Shown piece by piece: positions 42,791-50,607 of a stretch of 64,000 nt of DNA. The notes below the pieces were generated by a model. That model had not been told where the DNA came from. It ran no database searches and saw only the letters and a program-made list of their open reading frames with translations. Each line of letters opens with the position of its first letter. Within the stretch, counting starts at the first letter, position 1. Position numbers and translations under genes: made by a program. Origin of the DNA: Spirochaetota bacterium (lineage in GTDB: Bacteria; Spirochaetota; Spirochaetia; Treponematales; Treponemataceae); contig JAEXRH010000014.1 of the NCBI GenBank assembly GCA_023438065.1, positions 62,001 to 126,000 on the forward strand, read 5' to 3'.

Positions 42791-43978
42791 TCAGTTCGTT
42801 ACGAGGTGACGTTCGTCTATGCGGAGAAACGTCGCTACCAGGACGGTGATCGCGCCCATCGCGAGGAAGGTCCAGGAAAGCGAGCGGTCGGTGAGGAGCC
42901 CCGCGAGCGGATACAGAAGCGCGGTAAGCGTACGCTCGATCATCGAAATACCCGAAAGGACGGTAGCGCGGTTATCGTCGGCGATGTGCCGGTTCATGAG
43001 CGTCGCGAGGAGCGGCGAGCGAAAGGCCTTGAGCGTCGTGACGCCGAAGATCGCGACGAGGGCCATCGGCAAGCCGGGAACGAGCGCGACCGAAAGATAG
43101 AGCAGGCCCGGCACGAGCGACGAGAGGAACAGGGCGTTCTTCGTTCCGATCGCCCGATCGATCGGAGCGGTCGCGAGGAGAAGGAGGGTCGCGGCGAGAT
43201 TGAAAGCCGCGGGAACGAAGCCCATGAGACCGACGGGCAGGCGGTTCGCGAGGAGAAGGGACTGGTAGAGCCAGTACATGAAGAAGGTGAGCGACGAGAC
43301 GATCGCGTAGTTGAGGGCGAAGCGGCCGAGCGACGGGTTCCGGAAGACAAGGCGGAATCCGTCGACCCCGGCCTTAAGGGCGCTTCCCCGAAATGGCGCC
43401 CGGTCGGGCTCTCCGACGGGAAGGATGGCGAGGGACGCCAGGGCGCACGCGATCCCGGTCGCGACGAAGACGAGGCCGAGCGCGGCGAGATAGGGAACGA
43501 GGCCCGAACCCGCGAACAGGGATCCCGCCGGAAAGGCGACAAGCATGCCCGCGGTCCCGAACGCGTCGTAGCGGGCGGCGATCCTTGACGCGTCCCGCTC
43601 GCGGCCTGCGGCTTTCGCCGCCTCGTAGAGGAGCGCCCGGTCGGCCCCGCTCAAGAGGCTCATTCCGAGCGCGCAGACGACTTCGGCGACGGCGAGCGCG
43701 GGAAGGGAACGGACGACGCCAAACAGGGCAAAGCCCGCCCCGAAGGCGATCGCGCCGAGGAAAAGGGAGCGCTTGCGGCCGAAGCGGTCCGCGATGACGC
43801 CCGTCGGAATCTCGAACGCCATGACGCATAGCGCGAAGAGCGCCTCGAGCGAGAACATCTCGGCATAGCCGAATCGGAGGCGGTCAAGATAGAACGGAAC
43901 GGCGAGGGCCCCGAAAAACTGGAGATTGACGAGGAAGCCGAACGCGTAGAGAAAGGCGAAACGGCTTTTCTGCTTCAT
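42791..43978 (-). CDS. MFS transporter
   Basis: This 395-residue membrane protein has about 12 hydrophobic helices. The MFS loop 2-3 motif is clear in GVIADRFGRKRSLFLG near residue 60. The overall look is that of a drug or sugar exporter of the MFS_1 type; the substrate cannot be told. Its ATG overlaps the stop of the double-ABC ATPase gene as ATGA, so the two proteins are made together, an odd pairing because the ATPase lacks its own membrane subunit. Confidence 0.88.
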   Translation of the reverse strand: MKQKSRFAFLYAFGFLVNLQFFGALAVPFYLDRLRFGYAEMFSLEALFALCVMAFEIPTGVIADRFGRKRSLFLGAIAFGAGFALFGVVRSLPALAVAEVVCALGMSLLSGADRALLYEAAKAAGRERDASRIAARYDAFGTAGMLVAFPAGSLFAGSGLVPYLAALGLVFVATGIACALASLAILPVGEPDRAPFRGSALKAGVDGFRLVFRNPSLGRFALNYAIVSSLTFFMYWLYQSLLLANRLPVGLMGFVPAAFNLAATLLLLATAPIDRAIGTKNALFLSSLVPGLLYLSVALVPGLPMALVAIFGVTTLKAFRSPLLATLMNRHIADDNRATVLSGISMIERTLTALLYPLAGLLTDRSLSWTFLAMGAITVLVATFLRIDERHLVTN

Positions 43979-45540
43979 GGGCGATCTCCCGGTAAAATTT
44001 CCGTAACCGGATTCCCGTCAGACGCGATCCGATACATCGGATCCTCGCCGGGCCTGAGCTCGAGGACGTTCCGCTCGCACGGGAGGGCCTCCGAGGGATC
44101 GTGGGTGACGTGGAGAAGGGTTGTCTGGCCTCGATCCGCGATCGCCTCGAGGAGCGAAAGGACGCGCGTCCGGTGGGCCGCGTCGAGGCCGTGGCAGGGC
44201 TCGTCGAGGATGAGAATCGCCGGGCCCTTGATCGCCGCCCGCGCGATGAGTACCGCGCGCTGCTCGCCGTAGGAAAGCTCGCGGAAGGGCACGCGTTCCT
44301 TGCCGGAAAAACCCGCGAGCGCGAGCCATTGAACCGCGAGAAGCCGCTCCTCCTCGCCGCACTGCCGATACAGCCCGATCGAATCGTGAAGCCCGGAGAG
44401 AAGCACCGTCTCGAGCGAGTACTCCCCGAGGGCGCGGTACTCGGTGTGGAGACGATACGAGACGATCCCGAGCTTTTCCTTGATTTCCCATATGGTCTCG
44501 CCCGAGCCGCGGCGCGTCCCGAAAAGCCTGACGTCGTTCCGGTACACTTGCGGGTTGTCGCCGGTGATAAGCTCGAGGAAGGTCGTCTTCCCGGAGCCGT
44601 TCGGGCCGCGGATGAGCCAGTGTTCGCCCTTCCTGAGCGTCCAGGAAAGTCCGGCGAGGACCTTGCGCCCGGACCATTCTACGGTGACGTCGCGCATCTC
44701 GACGAGGATCTCGCGATCGCTGCGGGCGGCGGGATTCACCGTCGCTTCGGCGCGCTCGGCAGCCTCGCGAAGCAACGAGCCGAGCTCGGTTTCCCGTGAA
44801 ACGGCGTTATTCGGGTCCTTCGCGACGTGGCGGCGGGTTCGGTATTCCTCGATGGTTCCCTCGAACGCGATGGCGCGGTTTTCGAGAACCAGCGCGCGGG
44901 TAACGGTTGCGGGAACGCGCTCTGGCCGGTCCATGACGAGGATAAGGCGCGTACCGGCGAGGCTTGTCGACAGAAAGGCGAGGAGCCTCGCGCGCGAGTC
45001 GGCATCGAGTCCTTCGTAGGGTTCGTCGAGGACGAGGAGCGACGGACGGGCGGCGAGGGCCGCGGCGAGGAGGGTTCGGCGAATCTCGCCGGTGGAAAGA
45101 TATTTGAGCCCACGGTCGAGGATCGGCGCGATGGCGAAAAGCGCGACCGCGGGATGGCTTTCGAGACTGGAGCCGGAGGGGTACGCGGCCGTATCGGCCG
45201 AGGCAAGCGTCTCCATGATGAGTTTGCGCGGGGTGCGTCCGGGGTCGACGCCGCCCTCGACGAATTCGGAATCGTCCCTCCTTCGCTCTTCCTCGATCAG
45301 CTCGGCAGCGGTCTCGAAGGAAACGAGGGCAACGGTTCCCTCGCCGGTTATTGACAATTTCCCCGTTTCACGGGAAACGATATCGTACTTACCCGCGAGC
45401 GCGGCGGCGAAGACGCTCTTTCCCGCCCCGTTCGGTCCCGTCACGAGCCAGGCATCGGTCTTACCCGAATCCCAGGAAAAGTCCCGAAGGATGGTCTCGC
45501 CGCCCGTGCCGATGTCGCAGTGTTCCATGATGACGCGCAT
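43975..45540 (-). CDS. Double ATP-binding cassette protein (ModF-like)
   Basis: This 521-residue soluble protein has two ABC domains. The first has Walker A TGPNGAGKS near residue 36, signature LSTGEIRR and Walker B LVLDEPYEGLD. The second has Walker A GPNGSGKT near 310, signature LSYGEQRA and Walker B LILDEPCHGLD. The layout matches ModF/PhrA-type proteins found near molybdate genes, but no modABC genes are present, so the molybdenum link is only by similarity. Two parS-like palindromes lie inside the gene, both encoding VSRET. The promoter predicts a near-leaderless mRNA. Confidence 0.85.
   Translation of the reverse strand: MRVIMEHCDIGTGGETILRDFSWDSGKTDAWLVTGPNGAGKSVFAAALAGKYDIVSRETGKLSITGEGTVALVSFETAAELIEEERRRDDSEFVEGGVDPGRTPRKLIMETLASADTAAYPSGSSLESHPAVALFAIAPILDRGLKYLSTGEIRRTLLAAALAARPSLLVLDEPYEGLDADSRARLLAFLSTSLAGTRLILVMDRPERVPATVTRALVLENRAIAFEGTIEEYRTRRHVAKDPNNAVSRETELGSLLREAAERAEATVNPAARSDREILVEMRDVTVEWSGRKVLAGLSWTLRKGEHWLIRGPNGSGKTTFLELITGDNPQVYRNDVRLFGTRRGSGETIWEIKEKLGIVSYRLHTEYRALGEYSLETVLLSGLHDSIGLYRQCGEEERLLAVQWLALAGFSGKERVPFRELSYGEQRAVLIARAAIKGPAILILDEPCHGLDAAHRTRVLSLLEAIADRGQTTLLHVTHDPSEALPCERNVLELRPGEDPMYRIASDGNPVTEILPGDRP
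44788..44803. promoter_or_regulatory. parS-like site (degenerate) in the ABC gene
   Basis: GTTTCCCGTGAAAC differs from the parS core GTTTCACGTGAAAC at one central position; both end bases of the 16-mer also differ. Confidence 0.45.
45364..45379. promoter_or_regulatory. parS-like site (degenerate) in the ABC gene
   Basis: CGTTTCACGGGAAACG is the reverse complement of the 47,348 site and one central base away from the parS core. Confidence 0.45.
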
Positions 45541-45548
45541 GGCTCTGG

Positions 45549-45578
45549 ATGATAGCCGGAAAAAAGCGCGCGCAGCAA
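45549..45578 (-). promoter_or_regulatory. Promoter of the ABC-MFS operon, predicted near-leaderless
   Basis: TTGCTG (45573-45578) and TATCAT (45549-45554) are 18 bp apart; the -10 box ends 8 nt before the ATG and no ribosome site is visible. Confidence 0.55.
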
Positions 45579-45591
45579 GGGAACCGTCGCG

Positions 45592-46188
45592 TCACTCCGG
45601 GCGGTAAAAGCCTTTTTTCTCGCTTTTCCCGATCACCTCGCGGGTATACTCCCAAAGTTCCGGGGAGGCCTCGGCGATAAAGCTTTTTTTCGCGAGTATC
45701 TGGTTAACGGTGAGGTGGTGCTTGTGAATCCCGGAGCCTTCCGTGAGGTAATGGTTGACTACCGGCTGCATGTTGTCGATCGCGGCGGCGAAGAGGGCGT
45801 CCGGGGTTTCGCGATCGTCGAATTCGCGCCACAGGGCCATGAACTCGTCGCGCTGCGCGTCGGGAAGGAGCCCGAAGAGCCTGTCCGCGGCGCGCGTCTC
45901 GCGGTCGTTCTTGTCGAGGCCGCCCTTTTCGTCGTAGAGGAAGGTGTCGCCCGCGTCTACCTCGATGATGTCGTGGACGAGGAGCATCTTGACGACGCGA
46001 AGCGCGTCGACGCGAGGATCCGCCGCGTGCTCGGCGAGGAGCAGGGCCATGAGGGCGATGTGCCAGGAATGCTCGGCGCTGTTTTCCGGACGGCTTTGGT
46101 CGATGACGAGATTCTGGCGATAGACGGTCTTGAGCTTTTCGATTTCGCAGATGAACGCCATCTGCCGGGTGAGGTTTTCGGTGTACAT
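45592..46188 (-). CDS. HD-domain phosphohydrolase (YfbR/HDDC2-like)
   Basis: This 198-residue protein has the metal-binding HD pattern: His in SAEHSWHIAL near residue 40, the His-Asp pair in LLVHDIIEVDAGD near 71, and a distal Asp in AAAIDNMQPVVNH near 136. Such proteins dephosphorylate deoxyribonucleoside 5'-monophosphates (YfbR) or related nucleotides. The exact substrate is inferred from the family. TATCCT lies 5 nt before the ATG with a poor -35, so the leader may be very short. It sits upstream of the ABC-MFS pair on the same strand. Confidence 0.88.
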   Translation of the reverse strand: MYTENLTRQMAFICEIEKLKTVYRQNLVIDQSRPENSAEHSWHIALMALLLAEHAADPRVDALRVVKMLLVHDIIEVDAGDTFLYDEKGGLDKNDRETRAADRLFGLLPDAQRDEFMALWREFDDRETPDALFAAAIDNMQPVVNHYLTEGSGIHKHHLTVNQILAKKSFIAEASPELWEYTREVIGKSEKKGFYRPE

Positions 46189-46222
46189 GCGACAGGATAG
46201 CAGATTTTCGCCGGTATGTCGC

Positions 46223-47191
46223 TCACCCCAGGGCGTATGTTTTCCTGATTAACCGGGCGAGCTCGGTGCGAAGGCGGCGGGCGGACTCCGTGCCCGTCGT
46301 CGCGGGCTTTTGCACGAAACCGATGTCGTAATCCCCGAAATCGGGACCGGCGTGATAGAGGACGAGCCCGTCCGCGAACGGGCTGTTTTCGAGCACGAGG
46401 CGGGGAACGAGCCCGACGCCGAGACCGAGCCGCGCGAGGGCGAGAACCGCCTCGTTGCCTGAGGTTTCCGCGGCGAGATTCCCCCGCACGCCGTTCGAGC
46501 GGGCCCAGCGGTCGAAACGCTCGCGGGAAAGCCCCGTGCGCGGAAGGATGAGCGGTACGCCCTGCAAGGTCTCCACGAGGTTCTTTTGCGCCGTTTCGCG
46601 GATAGACGGCGCGGCTTGATCGTCTCGTCGCGCGAGGGTTTCCCTCGCGAGGGGCAGGTTGCCGAACGAGCCTTCGCGCGCCGATACGAAGACGAGCGGG
46701 GTTTTTCTGACGGAATGGCATTCGAGGTCCCGAAATCCGGCAGGCGGGATCGCGTCGAGGGCGAGCTCGGCCCGTCCTTCCCTGATCGTCTCGGCCGCGC
46801 CCGAGGGATCGCCCGTTTCGACGGAAAGTCGCAGGGCCGGGTGCTCGCGGGCGAGCGCCTCGACGAACGGGGGAAGGATCGAGTAGCAGGCGGTCACGGA
46901 CGCGTAGATCCTGATGATTCCGCGGAGCCGGTCGTCCTTTTCCCCGAGGCGGAGCTTGAGATCGTCCATGCGATGGACGGTTTCGCGCGCGAAGGAGAGA
47001 AAAGCCTTTCCCTCGTCGGTCAGGGAAACCTGCCTCGTGTCGCGCTCGATGAGCGGGACGCCGAGCTCTCCTTCGATACGCGCGAGGAGCCGGCTCAACG
47101 CCGAGGGGCTTAAGTGAACCTGGGCCGCCGCGCGAGCGAAATGAAGGGTGTCGGCAAGGGCGATAAAGGCCTCGATCTCGTGGATATCCAT
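46223..47191 (-). CDS. ilvY: LysR-family regulator IlvY
   Basis: IlvY activates ilvC when its substrates accumulate. The 322-residue protein has an N-terminal winged helix (FIALADTLHFARAAAQVHLS and SALSRLLARIEGELG, residues 8-41) and a substrate-binding domain. The segment GIIRIYASVTACYSILPPFV near residue 90 and the following SVETGDPSGA closely parallel E. coli IlvY (CSVTAAYSHLPP...TGDAADA), and ilvC lies 0.7 kb away, so the assignment is strong. One gene (DUF3795) separates the two. The promoter predicts +1 at the ATG. Confidence 0.9.
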   Translation of the reverse strand: MDIHEIEAFIALADTLHFARAAAQVHLSPSALSRLLARIEGELGVPLIERDTRQVSLTDEGKAFLSFARETVHRMDDLKLRLGEKDDRLRGIIRIYASVTACYSILPPFVEALAREHPALRLSVETGDPSGAAETIREGRAELALDAIPPAGFRDLECHSVRKTPLVFVSAREGSFGNLPLARETLARRDDQAAPSIRETAQKNLVETLQGVPLILPRTGLSRERFDRWARSNGVRGNLAAETSGNEAVLALARLGLGVGLVPRLVLENSPFADGLVLYHAGPDFGDYDIGFVQKPATTGTESARRLRTELARLIRKTYALG

Positions 47192-47197
47192 CGTTTA

Positions 47198-47227
47198 AGG
47201 ATACCCGCTGATCGTTCTGCCGGGCAA
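47198..47227 (-). promoter_or_regulatory. ilvY promoter, predicted leaderless
   Basis: TTGCCC (47222-47227) and TATCCT (47198-47203) are 18 bp apart, and only 6 nt separate the -10 box from the ATG. Confidence 0.55.
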
Positions 47228-47243
47228 GGCCTCTCTTCGGGTG

Positions 47244-47666
47244 CTATCGCCCGCCCGAGCGAAGGAGCGCGAGAACCGCGGGTATCGGGATGCCGTCAAA
47301 ATCCTTACCTTTTTCCACCGAAAGGCCGCGCGAAAGACAGGCCATGACGTTTCCCGTGAAACGCTCCATACCGTCTTCCTTGATCGCCTGCGCGAAGGCC
47401 TTCACCTTGGACAGGGCCCCGAGCGAGAAGATACCCTTCTCGCAGGAAGCGATCTCGGGGCATTCCCAGCAACCCGCGATTTGTCGCGCTTCGCAGCAGG
47501 TTTTCTGAGGGCATCCTTCGTCGGAGCAATTGCGGTCGCACCGGTTGTTCGCGGTCTTGCAGCCGTCGCATTTGTCCGCGAGAAAGCAGAGTCCGCACAT
47601 GAGCCCGCAATAGGCGACGCTCGCGGCGAGGTTCTTCGCGGTCAACGATTCGTTTTCAAGTTTCAT
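47244..47666 (-). CDS. Cys-rich DUF3795 protein
   Basis: This 140-residue protein has about 13 Cys, most in the first half: YCGLMCGLC, KCDGCK, RCDRNC, GCPQKTCC, GCWECPEIASC. The pattern fits the DUF3795 family, suspected of binding zinc or Fe-S; no function is known. It stands between ilvY and ilvC, divergent from ilvC, so it shares the ilvC control region and could be co-regulated. A parS-like palindrome lies inside it. The ATG at 47666 has no good ribosome site. Confidence 0.8.
   Translation of the reverse strand: MKLENESLTAKNLAASVAYCGLMCGLCFLADKCDGCKTANNRCDRNCSDEGCPQKTCCEARQIAGCWECPEIASCEKGIFSLGALSKVKAFAQAIKEDGMERFTGNVMACLSRGLSVEKGKDFDGIPIPAVLALLRSGGR
47348..47363. promoter_or_regulatory. 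parS-like site (degenerate) in the DUF3795 gene
   Basis: CGTTTCCCGTGAAACG has the parS core with one central substitution and symmetrical C/G ends. Confidence 0.45.
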
Positions 47667-47715
47667 GGCAGTAGCATACCATGGAGCGTTGACATCTCCT
47701 GTCATCTTTATTATG

Positions 47716-47781
47716 TTGCGTTTAATGCAATTGTGTCGTGCAAACGTTTCGCTTTACGCATTGATAGAAATGGGCTATAAC
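47716..47781 (+). promoter_or_regulatory. ilvC promoter and IlvY-type operator
   Basis: TTTACG (47753-47758) and TATAAC (47776-47781) are spaced by 17 bp, giving +1 near 47788. The palindrome TTGCGTTTAATGCAA (47716-47730, half-sites TTGC and GCAA) is centred at -65, the standard recognition position for LysR-type activators. Confidence 0.75.
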
Positions 47782-47855
47782 GTTCATACCGGTTGGTGCT
47801 TTTATCGAGTTACAAACAACGCCGTTTTGCCGGAAACCACTATCAGGAGATTTCA

Positions 47856-49325
47856 ATGAACTATTTCAATTCTATCCCGTGGCGCGTGGCGCTCGGACAG
47901 CTCGGTACCTGCCGCTTCATGGACCGGAACGAGTTTTCTGACGGCACCGCCGCCCTCAAGGGGAAGAAGATCGTCATCGTCGGCTGCGGCGCCCAGGGTC
48001 TCAACCAGGGTCTCAACCTCCGCGACTCCGGCCTCGACGTGAGCTACGCCCTCCGCAAGGAGGCGATCGCCGAGAAGCGCGCGAGCTGGAAGAACGCGAC
48101 CGAGAACGGCTTCAAGGTCGGCACCTACGACGAGCTCATCCCGACCGCGGACGTCGTCGGCAACCTCACCCCGGACAAGCAGCACACCCCGGTCATTACG
48201 GCCGTCATGCCCCTCATGAAGAAAGGCTCGGCGCTCTGGTACAGCCACGGCTTCAACATCGTCGAGGAAGGGATGCAGATCCGCAAGGATATCACCGTCG
48301 TCATGATGGCCCCGAAGGGCCCGGGCACCGAGGTTCGCGTCGAGTATACCCGCGGCTTCGGCATCCCGACCCTCATCGCGGTGCACCCCGAGAACGACCC
48401 CGAGAACAAGGGCTGGGCGATCGCGAAGGCCCTCGCCGTCGGAACCGGCGGCTCCCGCGCGGGCGTCCTCGAGTCGAGTTTCATCGCCGAGGTCAAATCC
48501 GATCTCATGGGCGAGCAGACGATCCTCTGCGGCATGCTCCAGACCGGTAGCCTCCTCTGCTTCGACAAGATGGTCGCCTCCGGCGTCGACAAGGGTTGGG
48601 CCGCGAAGTTCATCCAGTACGGATGGGAAACCGTCACCGAGGCCCTCAAGTGGGGCGGCATCACCGGGATGATGGACCGGCTCTCGAACCCCGCGAAGCT
48701 CAAGGCCCACGCGCTCTCGCTCGAGCTTAAATCGATCATGGCGACCCTCTACCAGAAGCACCAGGACGACATCATCTCCGGCCACTTCAGCTCGACGATG
48801 ATGAAGGACTGGGCCGCGGGCGACAAGGACCTCCTCGCGTGGCGCGAGGCGACCGGCAAGACCGCCTTCGAGCAGACCGCCGCGGGCAACGTCCAGATCG
48901 GCGAGCAGGAATACTTCGACAAGGGCATCCTCATGGTCGCCATGGTCAAGGCCGGCGTCGAGCTCGCCTTCGAGACGATGGTCGCCGCGGGCATCAAGCC
49001 GGAGAGCGCCTACTACGAGAGCCTCCACGAGACCCCGCTCATCGCCAACCTCATCAGCCGCAAGAAACTCTACGAGATGAACAAGGTCATCTCCGACACC
49101 GCCGAGTACGGCTGTTACCTCTTCGACAACGCCTGCCGCCCCCTCCTCAAGGACTTCATGGCGAAGGTCGACCTCGACGTCATCGGCAAGGGCCTCAACG
49201 TGAAGGACAATTCCGTCCCGAACCGCGAGCTCGTCAAGGTGAACGAGGAGATCCGCAATCACCCCGTCGAGAAGATCGGCAAGGTGCTGCGCTCCTACAT
49301 GACCGCCATGAAAGAGGTTATTTAA
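47856..49325 (+). CDS. ilvC: Ketol-acid reductoisomerase, class II (long form)
   Basis: IlvC makes the dihydroxy acids of valine and isoleucine synthesis using NADPH and Mg. The 489-residue protein is the long E. coli/plant class, with an N-terminal Rossmann fold (IVIVGCGAQGLNQGLN near residue 38, ALRKEA and the phosphate-loop Arg/Lys) and a duplicated knotted C-terminal domain (ESSFIAEVKSDLMGEQTILCG and ESAYYESLHETPLIANLI). CAGGAG precedes the ATG at 47856. Leader about 68 nt. No other branched-chain synthesis genes are adjacent. Codon bias suggests high expression. Confidence 0.97.
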   Translation: MNYFNSIPWRVALGQLGTCRFMDRNEFSDGTAALKGKKIVIVGCGAQGLNQGLNLRDSGLDVSYALRKEAIAEKRASWKNATENGFKVGTYDELIPTADVVGNLTPDKQHTPVITAVMPLMKKGSALWYSHGFNIVEEGMQIRKDITVVMMAPKGPGTEVRVEYTRGFGIPTLIAVHPENDPENKGWAIAKALAVGTGGSRAGVLESSFIAEVKSDLMGEQTILCGMLQTGSLLCFDKMVASGVDKGWAAKFIQYGWETVTEALKWGGITGMMDRLSNPAKLKAHALSLELKSIMATLYQKHQDDIISGHFSSTMMKDWAAGDKDLLAWREATGKTAFEQTAAGNVQIGEQEYFDKGILMVAMVKAGVELAFETMVAAGIKPESAYYESLHETPLIANLISRKKLYEMNKVISDTAEYGCYLFDNACRPLLKDFMAKVDLDVIGKGLNVKDNSVPNRELVKVNEEIRNHPVEKIGKVLRSYMTAMKEVI

Positions 49326-49347
49326 CGGTTTTCTGCAGTCGTTACGG

Positions 49348-49382
49348 GGCCGCAGGCACGAGAGTGTCCGCGGCCTTTTTTT
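49348..49382 (+). terminator. Terminator of ilvC
   Basis: GGCCGC (49348-49353) pairs with GCGGCC (49370-49375), with further pairing inside, and runs into seven T residues. Confidence 0.92.
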
Positions 49383-49412
49383 ATGATCGCCGCGGCCGCA
49401 AGCGCTCCTGGT

Positions 49413-50438
49413 TCAGGCTTTTTCGAGGAAGGCGGCGAGATCGGCGAAGTCTTGCGGGATCGGGGCTCGGACGGTCGTTTCGACTCCGGTAATCGGGTGC
49501 GGGAAGATAAGGGCGCGGGCGTGGAGCATGACGCGGGGTATGGCTCGGCCCGCTATGGAATCAAGGCCGCCGTAGAGCGGATCTCCGAGGATGGGAAGGC
49601 CGAATCCGGCGAGATGAACGCGGATTTGGTGCGTGCGGCCGGTTTTCGGAAGGGCGAGCACGCGCAGGGCGTCGCGATACCGGGCGAGTATCTCGAAATC
49701 CGTGCGGGCGGGGCTTCCTCCCGTCGGGACGGCGCCCCACTTTGCCTGCGCGCTTTTCGCGGTTATGCGGCCAATCTCGTTCTCGACGATAAATGTGTCC
49801 CCGCGATCGACAGCGTCCGTTCGCGCGGGTCGGGTCGCTCCTCCTGATCGCTCCGTTCGGGCCGCCAGGGCCTCGTATTCTTTTCGCGCCCGGTGGCCCT
49901 CGAAGAGTTCGTGGCAGGCGGGATTCGCCGCGCGCGATTTGGAGAAGAGGACGACGCCCGAGGTTTCCCGGTCGAGGCGGTGGTGAAGCCCGACGTACGG
50001 TTCGTTTCGAGTGCCGTCGCGGGTTTGCAAAAAGCGTTTTATCGCCGCGTGGAGATGGTCGCGAGACGCGACGACGGTCGCTTCCGTAGGGATTCCCGCG
50101 GGTTTGTCGACGACGATGATCGCGTCATCCTCGAAAAGGATCCGGTCAGCGCTCATCTCGAAGGCGATGTCGTCGGGCTGTTTCTCGAACAAAAGCCTCT
50201 CCGTATCCAAGATTATCTCGACGCTTGCGCCTTTCGGAAGGACCGCCGCGGGGAGACGCGTCTGTTTTCCGTCGACGCTGACCGCGCCGGCGACGATGAG
50301 CCTCCGTATCTTGGAATTCGAGATCGTTTCGCCACCGGTAAATTCCCGCGCGCGCGCGGGCAATTCACTTCTCAGAAACTCGTCGAGTTTCGCCGTTCGT
50401 TCGCGGGTTTGCCGGATGGAGATACGATGTCGGGACAT
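49413..50438 (-). CDS. RluA-family pseudouridine synthase
   Basis: This 341-residue enzyme converts uridines of rRNA or tRNA to pseudouridine. It has an N-terminal S4-like RNA-binding region (ISNSKIRRLIVAGAVSVDGK, near residue 40) and the catalytic motif HHRLDRETSGVVLFSKS near residue 165 with the essential Asp. The motif VDKPAGIPT near 125 and LPKTGRTHQIRVHLAG near 280 complete the fold. It could be RluC, RluD or another RluA-type paralogue. The ATG at 50438 is preferred to 50447, which lies within the -10 box. Confidence 0.88.
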   Translation of the reverse strand: MSRHRISIRQTRERTAKLDEFLRSELPARAREFTGGETISNSKIRRLIVAGAVSVDGKQTRLPAAVLPKGASVEIILDTERLLFEKQPDDIAFEMSADRILFEDDAIIVVDKPAGIPTEATVVASRDHLHAAIKRFLQTRDGTRNEPYVGLHHRLDRETSGVVLFSKSRAANPACHELFEGHRARKEYEALAARTERSGGATRPARTDAVDRGDTFIVENEIGRITAKSAQAKWGAVPTGGSPARTDFEILARYRDALRVLALPKTGRTHQIRVHLAGFGLPILGDPLYGGLDSIAGRAIPRVMLHARALIFPHPITGVETTVRAPIPQDFADLAAFLEKA

Positions 50439-50445
50439 GGAGAGC

Positions 50446-50474
50446 ATAGTATCCCGGGCGGTTGTTTTGTTCAA
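50446..50474 (-). promoter_or_regulatory. Promoter of the pseudouridine synthase gene, predicted leaderless
   Basis: TTGAAC (50469-50474) and TACTAT (50446-50451) are 17 bp apart, 7 nt before the ATG; no Shine-Dalgarno sequence. Confidence 0.6.
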
Positions 50475-50526
50475 CGCGGGGAGGAAAAGACGGAATACCG
50501 GCAAAAAAGCGTTACATGGCATGAAT

Positions 50527-50554
50527 TTGACCTCCGTCTGAAAGCGACTACACT
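50527..50554 (+). promoter_or_regulatory. Promoter of the hydrogenase-MCP gene
   Basis: TTGACC (50527-50532) and TACACT (50549-50554) are spaced by 16 bp. The leader of about 47 nt holds GGGAGG before the ATG. Confidence 0.65.
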
Positions 50555-50607
50555 TAAGGATAAGTTTATCGCCCGCTACTGACGGGTATGGCCCGGGAGG
50601 TTCTGTA

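Noticed and set aside
50439..50447. ATG at 50447 as start of the pseudouridine synthase
   Set aside because: It lies inside the predicted -10 box, so it would not be in the transcript.
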